DNA of 64,000 nt. It comes from Atrichornis clamosus. Lineage: Eukaryota; Chordata; Aves; Passeriformes; Menuridae. The stretch is taken from the NCBI GenBank assembly GCA_013400975.1, contig WBMZ01004703.1:310001-374000 (forward strand), in the 5' to 3' direction. The position numbers were made by a program, and so were the translations under genes. Shown in pieces: positions 1-12,800 of the stretch. Positions within the stretch are counted from its first letter, which is position 1, and every line of letters starts with the position of its first letter. Under the pieces are notes generated by a model. That model ran no database searches. It was not told the origin of the DNA and saw only the letters and a list, made by a program, of their open reading frames with translations.

Positions 1-3000
1 CTCTATTTATTTTAACAGTCTAATAACAGCTTAAAACATTTCCATGTTGAGAACTGCACTTGAGGAAAGGTGTGCTTTCTAAAGCATCCTACTCTGTAAC
101 AACTGCCTGGGTTTCTTGTTCTATTCCAGGCCAACTAATGCAAAATTCACCAAGGCAAGGGCTTTAAACCACAGAGTTCTAATCACTAATGGGCAGCAGC
201 CACCAGCAGTTTTCAGCTCAGGTTTATGGAAACAACAGTTTCAGGCTCCCTGCCGACTCAGGAGCTCTGGGAACCTCCCCTCCAATTTCCTCAGGGGCAG
301 CCAAGTACAGAGGGAGCTTTTGATTCAACTGCTCTACTGTGCCTGTTTTCCTCTCTTTGAAAAGCTTCATTTGTGTGTTACACAAAGTTGAATTAATTAT
401 TGAAAGTATATACTTCTTATCACTGAACTGCCTGTAGTGGTTCTGAAAGCCTGAGATGAGGTTTGAGACCAGGGTTCGTAGGAATCAGTTTTGTGCATGA
501 TAAACCAACACAGATGTTACATTCCAAAATGGAACACACCTCCCAAATATCATTTTCACTGCCACCCTCAGTATAATGAATAAATAACACTTACCAGATA
601 GTGACACAAGGATAGAAGGGGTCAGCACAGAGAAGGCAATTCACTCGGGGTGGTCACAGGGATCACCAGGAACGGCCACAGGAGTCAGGAATCACCAGGA
701 GTGTGGTGCCAGGGTGTCTTTGCTCAGCTCCCTTCTTAGAGGCACCAGCTCGAGCTGTGATTTTGTTGTTGCACCAAAATTGAATTATTTTAAGGATCAG
801 GACACCTGAGACCGTGCCATGGGAAACATGGGGCCGAGCCAGTGAGGAAACCTAGGGCGGGTGTGGGGGAAGCAGCTGTGGAGGGGTCTCAGCCCCACCT
901 CAGGAGCTGCCGGGGCCTTGGGAGGGGGGCCTGGGGCTGGAAGGGGAAAGCTCTTTAACACTGCTTCTCTTATAAATGCAAACAAAGATAAAGCTTTCAG
1001 GGAAACTACAGCACCTGGGGGAGGTTGAATTTTATTTTGGCCAAATTATCAGCCATCAGCATCAATTTCGTACAAATTGGCAAATACCTTCACCTGCCCT
1101 TAGCCTGGAGGCTGTCAGTGCAGTAACCGAGCTTGCAGTCAGAGGTTAACTCATGCTCCTCCTTCAGTCACATAATCACCTCAAAACAACCTGGGTATGT
1201 GTGTTTGGTTACTCAAAGGAAGCACAGCATTGCTGGTAGCCTGAAAAACTCTGTCCAAACCCCATATTTATGGAGAAGAGTCATCCCTGTCCCATGGAGC
1301 TGCAGCAGGGACAACAGTGGAATCCCAACACCACCCTGTCCACAAAGGCCCTTCCCACAGCTCTGACGGGGGCTCAGCACACCTGGAGCAAATAAACTTG
1401 GCCACTGGGTGATCACAAACCAGCAGTGACCTTCCCAAGCAGTGACAGCACTCTGGCACGTGCAGTAAACAGATTAAGAGAGGCAGAAAATCTGCTGAGC
1501 CTGAGCAAGTGCTGCACGTGCTGGGGAATGGTTGGTAGCTATAGGTGGGCTACTGAGCCAGGCAAGCTTAGGGGGTTTTAATCTGTGATGAACTTTTGGC
1601 TTCTGTGAGAAGCAAATTTCCAAGGAATTTCATCCATGAATTTTCCATAGAGCTGCTTCAGAACCAATGTGTCTGTGTTGTATTTCATTTCCAAAGCTCT
1701 CAGCGCTCCTCCTGTAATTTCAGCTTCCCCTCCGGGGGGGGCATTTTCTCAGGAAATCTCCCAGGGAGATTTTGAGTTGCACAGAGCTGTCGTTTTTCCA
1801 CTTGAGATATTTTGGGAAGGAATGCGTGGTAAAGGCAGAGTTTGCTGTGCAGCACGGGGAGCAGGCTGGGAGCTGCTGTGTGGTGGCTCTGCTCTGCTCT
1901 GGGGGGGCACCTTGGGGGCACTGCTGTCCCCAGATCACACTGCACGGGCACTCACAGCCATGGCCAAGCTGCCTTCCGAGAAGAAGGGCTTGCTGGAAAC
2001 CCAGCAATCACCAGCAGGCCAAGTCCTCCTCCAGTTTCCACTTCCTGTATCAATGGAGCTCCATTCTATCCCCAGGCCTTATTTCTCAGCCATCAAAGCC
2101 TCTCTCCCAGGATGTCTGGGTCCCCCTGCAAACACCCAGCACATCAGAAATGGCAGCAGGCAGCAGCTGAAGGATGTTGCCAAACACACACACGCACACA
2201 GACACAATGTCTAAACAAAAACCCCAGCCCCAGAAGGTGACATCCCCCCCATAATGCTGTCACTCCTGTGCTCCTTATCTCAGATTCAGCAGGTGTGCAG
2301 GGCTCTGTTTGGGTTTTTTAAACAGGTGGAAAATGTCATCTTGTCACGAGAGATTGGATGTAAAACGCTCTGGTGCTCTGCTGCAGTGGTTTCCATACCT
2401 CAGCTCTCATCACCTCACCAAGAGATGGAAAGGCCTGTTCTGGTCTCAGACCCGCAGTTGTGTTTGGCAGTTCCTGGCACACACATTTCAGTCTTGCACC
2501 CCGCAAATATGTAAAAATATCAAAAGCACTTTGTTGTTAATAACACGGCTGTAAGTCATTCACAGCAATTAAACTCGCATTACAATTAAATCTCTTCTGG
2601 CCATAGTGATAGTCCTGTTATGCCATTTTATTACTGCACAGTGAAAAGTACAATTAAATGCATATAAGAAAATGTACTTAGCTTTACTCACTTGTTTTAA
2701 GTGCTTTTGGAACAACGTCTTTTGGAAATATAAACTGGCATAAAAATATGTGATATAAAGATTTCACACCAAAAAAGTTCTTTTTTTTTCTTTGTTTATA
2801 TTTCTCCACCAATATGCCCAGTTACATTGCAGTACTAGATATTTCATCTAATAGATATTTTGAGCTTTGGCAGGAAATTTTTTTACTGTGATTTCCCAGT
2901 TGAGAGAATCAATGAAACGATAGTAGTCTCAGAATAGCATCTCTGGATTCACACCCCCAGCCAGCAAGACTGCTTTGAAAGTATTATTTAACATTCCGTT

Positions 3001-3439
3001 GGTTTTGTCTTCATAATCTCCTTTCTTCCCTTAGTGTATCATTGCCCACGCTAGCAAAAAGCAGGAAATTGTAAAAAGTTCAAAAAAATGTTGAGACCAA
3101 AACTCCTTTTCAAGTGATAGAATAAAGAAAACTCTTCATTTCACCAGACCTAATCCCAAGCCTTTTTTCCAATAGTTCTGGTACTAGAGATGTAGAAGTT
3201 TCTGTCTAATTCACATTTGAGAAGGAGGAAAAAGGTACTTTATGAGGACCTAAAACAATTTTTTTTGTACTGGAATTTTAATGCACTTTTAACCCCACAT
3301 TCTAGAAAGATGAATTCAAACTGAAATAAGCAGAGACAAGGAATCCTGGAATGATGGAGGAGCTGTTGCAGAGAAACAAACCTTTGGCATTGCTTAGTCT
3401 TAGCAAATCAAAGGCTGAGTGTTATTTCTAGAGGGTGGG
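1..3439. other. Non-coding unique DNA with two GC-rich patches
   Basis: No gene is recognisable here. GC-rich patches lie at about 790-960 and 1700-2240; the second carries open frames of 130-181 codons in several overlapping frames, which is usual for stop-poor GC-rich DNA, and the longest begins only at a GTG. The part from about 2520 to 3350 is AT-rich, low in simple repeats and rich in ATTA and TATAAA-like words, so it could hold conserved non-coding sequence, but I cannot test conservation. No splice-bounded open segment stands out. Confidence 0.6.
2182..2206. repeat. CA-rich microsatellite
   Basis: An interrupted (CA)n tract of about 24 bases, broken by one CG and one GA. It lies at the end of a GC-rich patch. 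Confidence 0.8.
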
Positions 3440-3451
3440 CATATCCGACTG

Positions 3452-3464
3452 GAAAAGTGAAACC
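3452..3464 (+). promoter_or_regulatory. Candidate interferon regulatory factor (IRF) site
   Basis: The sequence GAAAAGTGAAACC matches the published IRF1 consensus GAAAASYGAAASY at all 13 positions. It continues into CGAA, so three GAA-type half sites follow each other. With nine fixed and four two-fold positions, a perfect match is expected only about 0.03 times in 64 kb read on both strands. It lies about 80 bases upstream of a GC-rich patch at 3540-3780. No transcript start is visible, so use as an enhancer or promoter element is inference. Confidence 0.3.
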
Positions 3465-4286
3465 GAACCCTCCAAAAACTATCCTTTAAAGGGGAGCTGG
3501 AGTCAGATGTGGGAGGAGCTGAGAGATTGTGGCTGCTAGTTACAGCCACCAAAGAGATTTACTGTCCCACAGGGCTTCTGTGGCCCAGTGCTTGTCCCTT
3601 GTCCCCACAGGGGAGGGCTCAGGGCTGAGGTGGTCGCGGGGGGCAGCGAGGGGGCTGAGCCAGAGTGCAGCCCCCAGGTGAGCCAGCTCTGCAGGACAGC
3701 AGCGGGGGGATGTCCCTGGAGGCATCCAGCAAAACCTTCTCCTTTTTCCCTAAACGGCATTAACTCGCCAGCGTCGCCTTGCAGGCAACACTGGTTAGTC
3801 ATTAAAGCACAGTGGTAGGAATCATAAGGCTGGATTATCTCTTAACTCTTTCAAAGCTTTATTGTGGGTTTTTTCTAATCTTCTGCGCCGCTGGAATGGT
3901 TCTTTTGCTGCCTCTCACAAGGGAGCCAGCAGATAACTGATGGATTATTGAAATCACTTTCTGAAAACTCTCCAGGCACCTCTCTGCATCTGCAGATGTC
4001 TAAATGCATTTAAAAGCTGGCCTGAAAGTCCTCCAAGCAGGGCTAGAGAAGTGCTACAGAGGTGCAAGGTATTATCTCAGTTATTAAGTATACACGTTGC
4101 CTTGGATACAAGTCAGGCTAAATCATGCTTTTTTTGCTACATGCTAATAGGCTTTTGCAAATTAATTAATGAAGGAATTGGGCATACTAAGAGAATTACT
4201 TGAACGATGCCTGCCTGAAGTGTTTTAGCTTCATTTGCTTGAAATTTTGAAAGTAGGCAGGAAATGTCAGGTTGTGTGTCTGTATC

Positions 4287-4320
4287 AAAAAAAAAAAAAA
4301 AAACAAACAAGAAAAAAAAA
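4287..4320. repeat. A-rich simple repeat
   Basis: A run of 17 A, then two CAAA-like units, then a run of nine A. No retroposed body or flanking target-site duplication was seen next to it. Confidence 0.85.
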
Positions 4321-4927
4321 GCGAGTTTTTGCTTGTACAGAAACAAGCAGAGTCACCAGAGAGCTTTTCAGTATTCCATGTTATTCCAGTTGCTAAGGAA
4401 ACTTTCCTTCATCTGTGCTCAGTAAGGCATCCTCAAAAATTCCTCCACAGAAGGCTGGCATTGCAGATGAGTGTCAGAAAAATCAGCTGACAATTAACCA
4501 GAGAACCAGTCACTGAGAAGTTCTAACAGGAGAGTTCCTGATTTCTCTTGTAAAGCCCAGGATGATTTGCAGCAGGGAGGAGCCTGGAGGAACTGCAGCG
4601 AGCCTGTATGATTGATCTTGTCCCTACAGAATTTCCCTCAAGAAGCAAAATAGGAAGAAACAAGAATAAAACTAAAGGTTTGGCTTGGATTTTGTTGGCA
4701 TTGTCCCACCAGCTTAGATCCTGTTTGCTCTCCACTCTACTTGGTAAAAGACAAAGGAAAAATCTCCCTCACAGAAAGACTAGGAGATGTTCTTTACTAT
4801 CATCTCTACTTAGGAGAGAGAGAGCGAGACAGCTTTAAAAAAGGGGAAAAAACCTGGAAATAAAGAAATAGTCAAGAACTCTGTAGTCTGCAGTAGTTTT
4901 CAGTCTGTTGCATGTGTTCATTTCCAG

Positions 4928-5027
4928 TTCATCACCACCGTGGCTTTCAACACCATTGCTCACAAGGTGCAAAACAAGGTGCCACTTATGAGGAAGAGAG
5001 CAGAGGTGTCTCTCACAGCAATATCAG
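4928..5027 (+). other. Unproven exon-like segment, 100 bp
   Basis: The segment follows a pyrimidine-rich stretch ending TTCATTTCCAG and ends at ATATCAG followed by GTGAGA, a good donor. One frame is open throughout and begins FITTVAFNTIAHK, with several Lys and Arg later. I recognise no family. The length is not a multiple of three. Splice-like signals of this quality also occur by chance, so this may be nothing more than unique DNA. Confidence 0.15.
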
Positions 5028-7215
5028 GTGAGAGTGTGCCATCTAACTTATGTCATGGAATTTCTTCTTCTTTCCCAGCAAAGATCTACCTGTCTTCATT
5101 ACAAAAGCCTGGAAATCCAAGGCAGCAGCTGGCTTTGTTACGCTGCTTGATACAAATCAAATACTACCAAGACACTACATGTCCTGGGCAGTTTGGGATC
5201 CTGGTTTTGCCACATTCCATGACACAGTAAGGAAGGAGGGATTGGTGTCCCTCTCCTCCTCCATGCCAAAGGTGTGCTGCTCCAGCAGTGCCTGGCTGAC
5301 CTGCTTTGTCCAGCAGCACTTCACCATGGATAATGTCAGGCAAGAGTGCAAGGAATGGGGCTCACACAGCACAACCCTGCCCTGACACACCTCCCAGACA
5401 AGCAGCTTCCAGCAATCACAAGTTGGGGAGAATTAAACCTATCGCCCATTTTGTCTAATAGTCACTAATGACCTTATGCTCTGTGCTTTTGCCTAATTGC
5501 TTTTTGAAGCCATTTGCACTTTTGCCTGGTGTTAAAATAGACATATTATTGGTCCCAGTGGTGTTGCTTTCACAGAAAATGTGATTCAGGAGCCAGTAGG
5601 CCAAATTTTTATTTGATGTACACTTCTGTATGGGAAAAATGAGAAAAAGGGAAGACTGCAAGACTCCTTCTGCCTTACACTACAATGTCATTTGTAATAA
5701 CCACCTGGAAGAGACTTTGTCTTCTGGAAGGGAGGTGAACTTTGTATGCTCTACTCTCCTGTCCCTGCTCCGTGGCATGTTCTGCTCTGTGAGAATTTCT
5801 GGGCACACTCCACCATCTTCAGTAGAGAGTTTATTTCCAGAACAAGTTTTTGTTTTCCTTTGAAGCTATTTATTTTGGCATGCAATTCCCACCTGTTCCA
5901 GAACAGAGATGGATGCAAGTTCCAGCAGAGATAGAGCTCCCTCCTCCCCATACTCACCCGTGTATCCCAGCAGTGTTCATCCCAGGGGATGTACAACTCC
6001 AGTGGATGCAGAACCCTCTTCCATCTTCAGATCTGGTTGTAGACTCACCTGATAAGAGCCAGGAAAAAGGCTTTGTTTCCAGTGGCCTACTTCCTGAAGA
6101 AGTTTTTCTCCTTCATATAAGGGATTTCAGTAATATAACTTTCCTATTCCAACTCCTTTGTTTTCCAGAATCCTGGGGTTTTCTGTCGTGTGATGTGGAG
6201 CTACTGAGAACAGCCTCTCTTTCCTTACAGCTGTGACTGTCAGCCATGTGAACACACAGGGCTAGTGAAATACCTGTCTGGCTACTCATCAATATCTACG
6301 TTTATACCTTGGCCTACACCTACATCCCACCTGGACAACCAGATCCAGTCCACTCCCAGGCCTGTTCCCTCTTCTGATTATTACAATCTTTTCTGGTTTT
6401 CCTTAAAAACAGCACAGCCCTCAGCAGGATCTCTGTGTGTGTGATTTCAAGCCATAAAATCTTCTGTTTTATTCCTTCTTCAGCTCTTGGATGGAAGTCC
6501 ACGGAACAATCTGGACACCTCCAGCACCAGTGACCTTGGACACAAGCACAACGTTACTCCTCTGGAACCTGCCCAAACAAGTCTTATGCTGTGATGTAAG
6601 AAACTGTAAGCAATTCCCTCTTTCCAACAAATTGAGAGCCTCCAAGGGATCCCATTTCTGTTCAGATGGCTTAGGTTTTGCTCACAAGACCTTGGCTCTC
6701 GTCTTGGTTAGAGGTAATTCTGAAGGAAGGAAAGCACTAAAGCATCGTGGGATATGAAAGATACATTCTGCTGCTTCTTTGATGTCTCATGAAAGAAAAC
6801 TGAAAGAATACAAATGCAATATCATTAAAACACATTACTAATCCAGCAGGAATGGAGAGGCTTGTGCATTATAAATTTTTGCTCAATGCTACTTCAAACT
6901 ATGATTTGTAATCTATTGAGGAAACTGTCATGAGTAATGGCTTTCAATATGACAATGAATTTTAAATTTTCTCCAGTGAAATATGGATGACAATTTTTTA
7001 ACACCATTTGGAGATAACTTGAGGTGGCAGTAGTTGCTGGTTAGAGAACAAAAAAGCCAAATGGCATGGTTTAGATATACAGAAAATGGAAGATAATGAT
7101 GCATGAAATAAATGGAGAAGAATGGAGGAAAATACTGGAAAGAGGAAGTGCAGAACAGTTTGACCCACCAGTGAGTCTAGTTTTATTTCTATGGAAATGA
7201 GCTCATTACTGCTAA

Positions 7216-7232
7216 TTTTTTTTTTTTTTTTT
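7216..7232. repeat. T17 homopolymer
   Basis: Seventeen consecutive T followed by AAGC. No associated retroelement is apparent. Confidence 0.9.
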
Positions 7233-8290
7233 AAGCTCCTGGTTGATTCATGAAGTGCTGTTTGAATTCTGATAAGGGCTTCATGAATCACTGAAAAAAA
7301 AACATTTGAACAAAATATCCAGAGTCAAATGATTACCAACTCCATAGATTAATCAGCTGTCTGAATACTTTATATAGCAGAGCATGCACTAGGAGAGCCA
7401 GCTTCTCCCCTGGTATCATGAGTCTATAATGTTTCATTCTGCAAAGAAAAGAGATCATGCTTCTGAAATCTAATTCTGAATGGTTACTCCATCCAAGAGC
7501 CCATATTAAAAAGGAAAGACAACTTTGATTTTTTTTTCCCCTGCTATGTCCATGTTTGATCTGTTTTAAAAATCAGCATCCTGAGAATTGGCCATGGAAT
7601 TGCTTCTCACTCCTCAGAAACAGGAGCATCTGTGGCATTCCTACGATGGCGCTTCCACGTTTGTAACCTGTCAGCGTTGGCTGTGGACACTCCCCAGTCT
7701 GCAAGGGAAATGCTCCAGGTCCAAAACACTGGTTCCTCTTAAACCTCCAGGATGCTGAAATAAAAATCAAATGAAGCAGTGGATTTAAATAGCATGTAAG
7801 CTTTATTTATTTTATAAACCCATCAATTTTTAAGACTGTCTTTAGACATGAGCAGAGTCTGCCTGTGACAGCTGCATTTTTAACTGAGCAACACTGATCG
7901 ACTTTATGTGTTATACATACAGCATCTACACCTCTTATTAATTCTCTAAACACTTCAAAAAGAATGCCCTTGGCAAATTCTGTGACTCTCTGCTAATTTG
8001 CCTTGTACTAATTTTCCAGGTGTGCACAGGTCAGTACTTTCCCCAGCTCTCAGCTTGTAACAAAGCTCATGCGAGAAATCACACAAAATAAAGCCAATCC
8101 TTCTGCCTCAGTGCATGGAGTCTCTTCTCCAAAGGCTTTCACATTTTGGAAATGCCTCAACAGCGTGTGCTTCACCCAGGACAAAGGGAGCAGCAGTAAC
8201 CAGTGCTCACTGAGATGCACAGGTCGGGCTGTCCCAGGTGTGCACCCCTTAAACACTCCCAGCTCCCTTCATTTCACAGGGATTAAATTG

Positions 8291-8420
8291 ACATTGGAAG
8301 TGCCCATGGCCAGGCTGGATGGGGTTTGGAGCAACCTGGGATAGGGGAAGGTGTCCCTGCCCATGGCAGGGATGGGCTTTAAGGCCCCTTCCAACCCAAA
8401 CATTCTGGATTCTATGAATT
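8291..8420 (+). mobile_element. CR1 LINE fragment, 3' end only
   Basis: About 130 bases match the terminal part of the CR1 3' untranslated region: the GGCCAGGCTGGATGGGG motif, GGTGTCCCTGCCCATGGCAGG, then CCTTCCAACCCAAA and a decayed ATTCTATGA tail. CR1 is a non-LTR retrotransposon copied by target-primed reverse transcription, and most copies are 5'-truncated, as here. It contains no coding part of ORF2. It belongs to the same general type as the copies at 28079 and 33533 and shows a few point changes and one-base deletions in the tail. Confidence 0.93.
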
Positions 8421-9161
8421 ATTTGGATTGTCTTTTTAAAAATATTATCTAGAGGTGGATGAACATTCAGAACTGCCATTCTCTAGTTATGACAGACTTT
8501 AGATGATTTTCATTTTAAGACCAACAGGAGGTTGAGAGATAAATTTCATTATAATTTACATGAGGAACTATGCTGGTGCAAATAAGAAATAATTTGGCGT
8601 ATATGACTCTACAGAATTGATACAGACTTAAGCTGATTTTAATTTTCTAGAATGCAGAATTAATTTTGGAAGCAGGTTATAAAACACTCTGCTATTCAGT
8701 TGATAGCATTATTAATAATGCAAAGACAGTATTTCCATTCTGTGAGTTCCCATACATTAGGGCAGGACCTTGTGAGACACCAAAGCTTCTTTGTTAGAAC
8801 ACTTCCAAGGTTTTCTTTTTGCATCTCACATTTCTACACTTCTCAGAGCACCAGAAGCAGAAAGGAATCAGCATTTGAAGAAAAACAAAGACAGAGGATT
8901 GATGTAGAAAAGGAAAAGCTCAAAAGCTCTTTCTCTTCTCTGTGAACTCTCCTGACACAGTTTGGAGGTGTCTGCAGCTCTGGAGTGAAAGTGTGTGTGC
9001 TCTGTGTGTGAAGTGCAAACTGAAGGTCCAACAGCACCCTGGCACTCCTGACACCTTCCCCTCCCAGGCTTTTTAATTGCAACCTGAGATTTGACTTTAC
9101 TGATATCTCGTTTCATTTCCTGTGTCCCTCAGGGGAAGACTGTGGTGTAGGACAGAAGAAC

Positions 9162-9229
9162 ATTTTGATTATTTAGAAATTGTTTTGATTATTTAGAAAT
9201 TATTTAGAATTATTTTGATTGTTTAGAAA
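9162..9229. repeat. Imperfect AT-rich tandem repeat
   Basis: The word TTTTGATT recurs at 9163, 9183 and 9213, each followed by a form of ATTTAGAA. The first two units are 20 bases apart. The third is displaced by an extra ten-base ATTTAGAATT unit, giving a spacing of 30. This looks like local slippage duplication. Confidence 0.8.
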
Positions 9230-9809
9230 AAAAATAAACAACAGATTGCTTTATCTTTGGTTTTTATTTACACTTGTCATTGGGAGTAATGGTACTTCTT
9301 CCTGTTCAGTTCTGATTTCAAGATGATGAAAGTCCCATTCAAACTAAATAAAAGTATAATAATATCATTACAAATCAACAAAGATGGGCACTCCCTTATG
9401 CTAGGTACAACACAGACCTAGATCAACAGGTAGTTCTCATGCCAAAATGTAAAGGACAAGTGAAGTAGAGGAAAATGATAAAAAAACAGAAGTATCTTGT
9501 TAGTGCTGCCTATCAGATATAGGGGGAAACCCCTTACCCTTACTTTGTCTTTATTTTAATTATTTACCTGAGACTCTTGTAACAGAGACTAAGAACTCAA
9601 AAAGTGAAAACTGAAATCAGTGGGAAGAGATGGATATGATCCTGGGAAAGAAATGAAGGGTTTGAGGTAGAAATATTTCAAGGAAATCTGCTGGACGTAG
9701 TAGTAAGTCAGCACAAGGGAGAATGTCCAGAAAAAAACCCAAAACGTGATTTTAAAGTTTTTAAAAAGGTATGTGAAACACTAAATTTTTAAATTGTATT
9801 GTATTTAAG

Positions 9810-9825
9810 TAATAATAATAATAAT
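9810..9825. repeat. AAT trinucleotide microsatellite
   Basis: About five AAT units flanked by T-rich sequence. Confidence 0.85.
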
Positions 9826-12800
9826 TTTTAAAAGAGCAGATTGTATCACTTCCTATTATAAAGATAACACACATTATGCCAAGTGGAGCTAAGAGTTTGG
9901 TTTACAGATTGCACAAATCCTATTTGAATGACAAAAGTTCCCTGTCAAAATAATGTATAGTGCCTATACAAGTTCTTTTACCTGGTTTTGTTTTAAGGGT
10001 AAGAATTATGTAAAGCAGAAATCTCCCATTAAACAGCTTCGCACAACATATGAGGTTCAATCATTGCTGTGGAAGGTAGGATAGTCCAGCTCTGCTGAAG
10101 GAACTTCCCCAGCCAAAATCTGCTTTGTGGAATCCTGCCCAGCGCAGTTCAGCGAGTGGAAGAACAGGATCCAAGCACTCTGGGCATGGCTACAGCCAGG
10201 TTTGCCCCAGGGATTGAAGTAGCTGGACCTTACTCTCCTGTTTGACTGCACTTTTCTACCAGTTCTACATACTAGTTTGGCTTTTCCAAAAACAACCACT
10301 TGATTGGGCAGGCAGTATACTTCTACCATTTTGGTTTCAGTATCTTAATAACACTAAATCATTAAAAGTTATATTAAAAAGAAATGCTTTTGCTTTCTCC
10401 TAGTTAAGAAGATTTAAATCTGCAGAAATGTGATCATCAGGGCAGTGTCTCTTTGTCCCTTTTTCTCTCCAGGCTAGAACCTGGACAGGAGGCAAGCTCC
10501 CATGGGAACCTGGGATCTGGCCACACAAACCCTACAGGATTCAGGTCGTGACAGGGGCTGAGACTCCCCCTCTCCCTTCCATGAAGAGGAAGATCTGTTG
10601 CCATAACACAGGTGTCCAAACCCCCCTCCCCCGTGGCTACAGGAATTCTGTGGTGGTGTGGCTTGTGAGCAAACATCTGGTTTAATAATAAATAACCTGT
10701 GCTTATTTAGAGCAAGCAGGAGACACTGAAAGCCTCGATGCAGACGGAGCAAACACCTTCCCAGTGCCCCTGGGGTTGGGCAGCAGGGTTCCACGGGCTC
10801 TGCAGGGTGACACCGTGTCCTGCCAGGGACCTGAGCCTGGGAGAGGCAGCCCTGGTGCCACACTGGGCTGTGACAGCTCTGCCATCACAGCTCTCAGCAA
10901 AGGAGCTTTGGTTGCTTCCAGGAGCCATTTCAAAACCTGTCCATGGTCTGTTAAGATGCCACACGCATACAAGGATAGAGCTTCCCACTCCCACTGTTAG
11001 CCAGGATAGCACTGCCTGTGTGCCCATAAAGGGCAGGGGCAATGCTGGGTCCATCCACAATATTCAAGTCATGCTCTGAAAGAAACTACAAATTCTTTAT
11101 TGAAAGAAAATTTACAGAGATGCCTCACTGGTGTTTCCCTGCTGTGTGTACACACTGTATTACTCTTCCAGACTCCCTTTCTTCCCCCCAGGACAGGCAC
11201 ATTCATGTTTACATTTCAAAAATCATATAGCTATCCATGGCCAGTCAATACAAAAGCACCAGGAAGACAATACCATTGATCCAAGAGCACAGTCCTGATA
11301 AAGTCAGTGCCCTCAGTGCCTGCAAAGACTGAGCAAGGAGTGCTCAGGTGGGTTTCCTTTTAATTGTACTGTGCCTTCTCTATCCTCCTCAGGAACCCAA
11401 AAAAACGCTGCACTGTCAGGCTGTGTGCTCTTTCCCTTCACGGGCTGGAAAGCTCCACTGCAGTCTATTTACACTTCCTAAACAAGGCTGCTGAATTAAG
11501 AGTATTTAATCAAAACCTTTCTTCTGATTAACAGTACTTTCATCGGGAAAATTTTAAACACGTTTTACTTTTCATCATGTGGATGTTGACAGACCTCCTT
11601 TATCAGGACTGTAATGAACAGCACGTAAGGGAGGCAGAGTGACTGTGACACACTGTTACTTCTGCTTGATTTCAACTCTGCTCGTGAGACTTTCTCTCCA
11701 CTCATAGCTGAAATTGTCTTATCTCATACATTCCCAGGATTACTGTTTCATGTAAATGTCATTTTTGCTGTCCAAAACATTAAAAAAACCCACACCAGAG
11801 CGATATAACTCCTGTCTCTTTCTGAGAGACATGAGGGAAGCTGTATGCTTTTGATCAAAGACAAGATCCTGACTTCAAAGTAACACCTCATCTGTAAATA
11901 TATTACACAGTGCTCTTACGAAGGGAAGGGGGACTCCTTGATTTCAAATAACCTAAGGCTAACACCGTGGGATTTGCCTGCCTTCCCAGAGTTTAATCCT
12001 ACCCCTCTGAATACCTACAGAAAATGAGACAAAAAGATTTTAAAGACCTTGGGCTTCAGTCTCCTTTTATTTATCTAAGTTTGATGGACAATATTTCACA
12101 GGAAGAACACCCAGCTTATTGTGGACTGAGTGAAGAACAGGGAAAAAACTACAAAATTCAGGAGCATCACAGATTTTTTTTAAACCTAAGTCTTCCTTCC
12201 AATGACAGAAAGTAGTGGCTACATGCCTGCAGATGCTCTAACACTATTTTGACTGGGAACTTCCAACATTTTTTGCCACAAGACCAATAATTGCATGTGA
12301 AAAGAGACAGTTCTAGTGGGCACAGAGGGGTCAGTTTTACCCTCAAGTATCAGTGCAATCAACAGTGTGAGTGTGCAGATAACACTCTCATCCATATATA
12401 GTCAACAGGAAGCAGCCTAAGATACTGCAAACAATGATATTTTTTGCACAAAATTCCTATAATTCAGTGATCTAGGTATGGTTTCTAAATCATATAAATG
12501 TCATTATGTCTTAAAAAAAACCCCAGCTATCTGAAAGAATCAAATTTTGATCTTCAGGAATCTAAATATTGAGGTTATTCTAAAATGTCCTGTCATTCTA
12601 CTAAAACTTCTTATGCCTCTCAAAAGCAGAAACAAAAATCCCATTTACCTGAAGTGAATGTGCAATATCCTAGAGAAATGAGTACGCTGTTACTGCTAAT
12701 TAAGGATTAAAACCTCTTGAACGTTCAAGACTGTTAATAAGCTGGAACAAGTCTTTGTTTCTGCTATATTTGCTCTCAAGGTGTGCTGCTTCTCCTCTTC

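Larger units (their letters stand above)
3465..8290. other. Non-coding unique DNA with weak exon-like signals
   Basis: No gene is recognised. A GC-rich patch occupies about 3540-3780. An A-rich run sits at 4287-4320 and a T17 run at 7216-7232. Two exon-like signals occur: a plus-strand segment at 4928-5027 and a strong minus-strand donor (CAG then GTGAGT) whose exon side ends at 6049. The remaining open frames are under 130 codons and mostly overlap one another on both strands. Confidence 0.6.

Noticed and set aside
1669..2214. 181-codon plus-strand frame
   Set aside because: It starts only at GTG, overlaps 132-codon frames in both other phases, and lies in a GC-rich patch.
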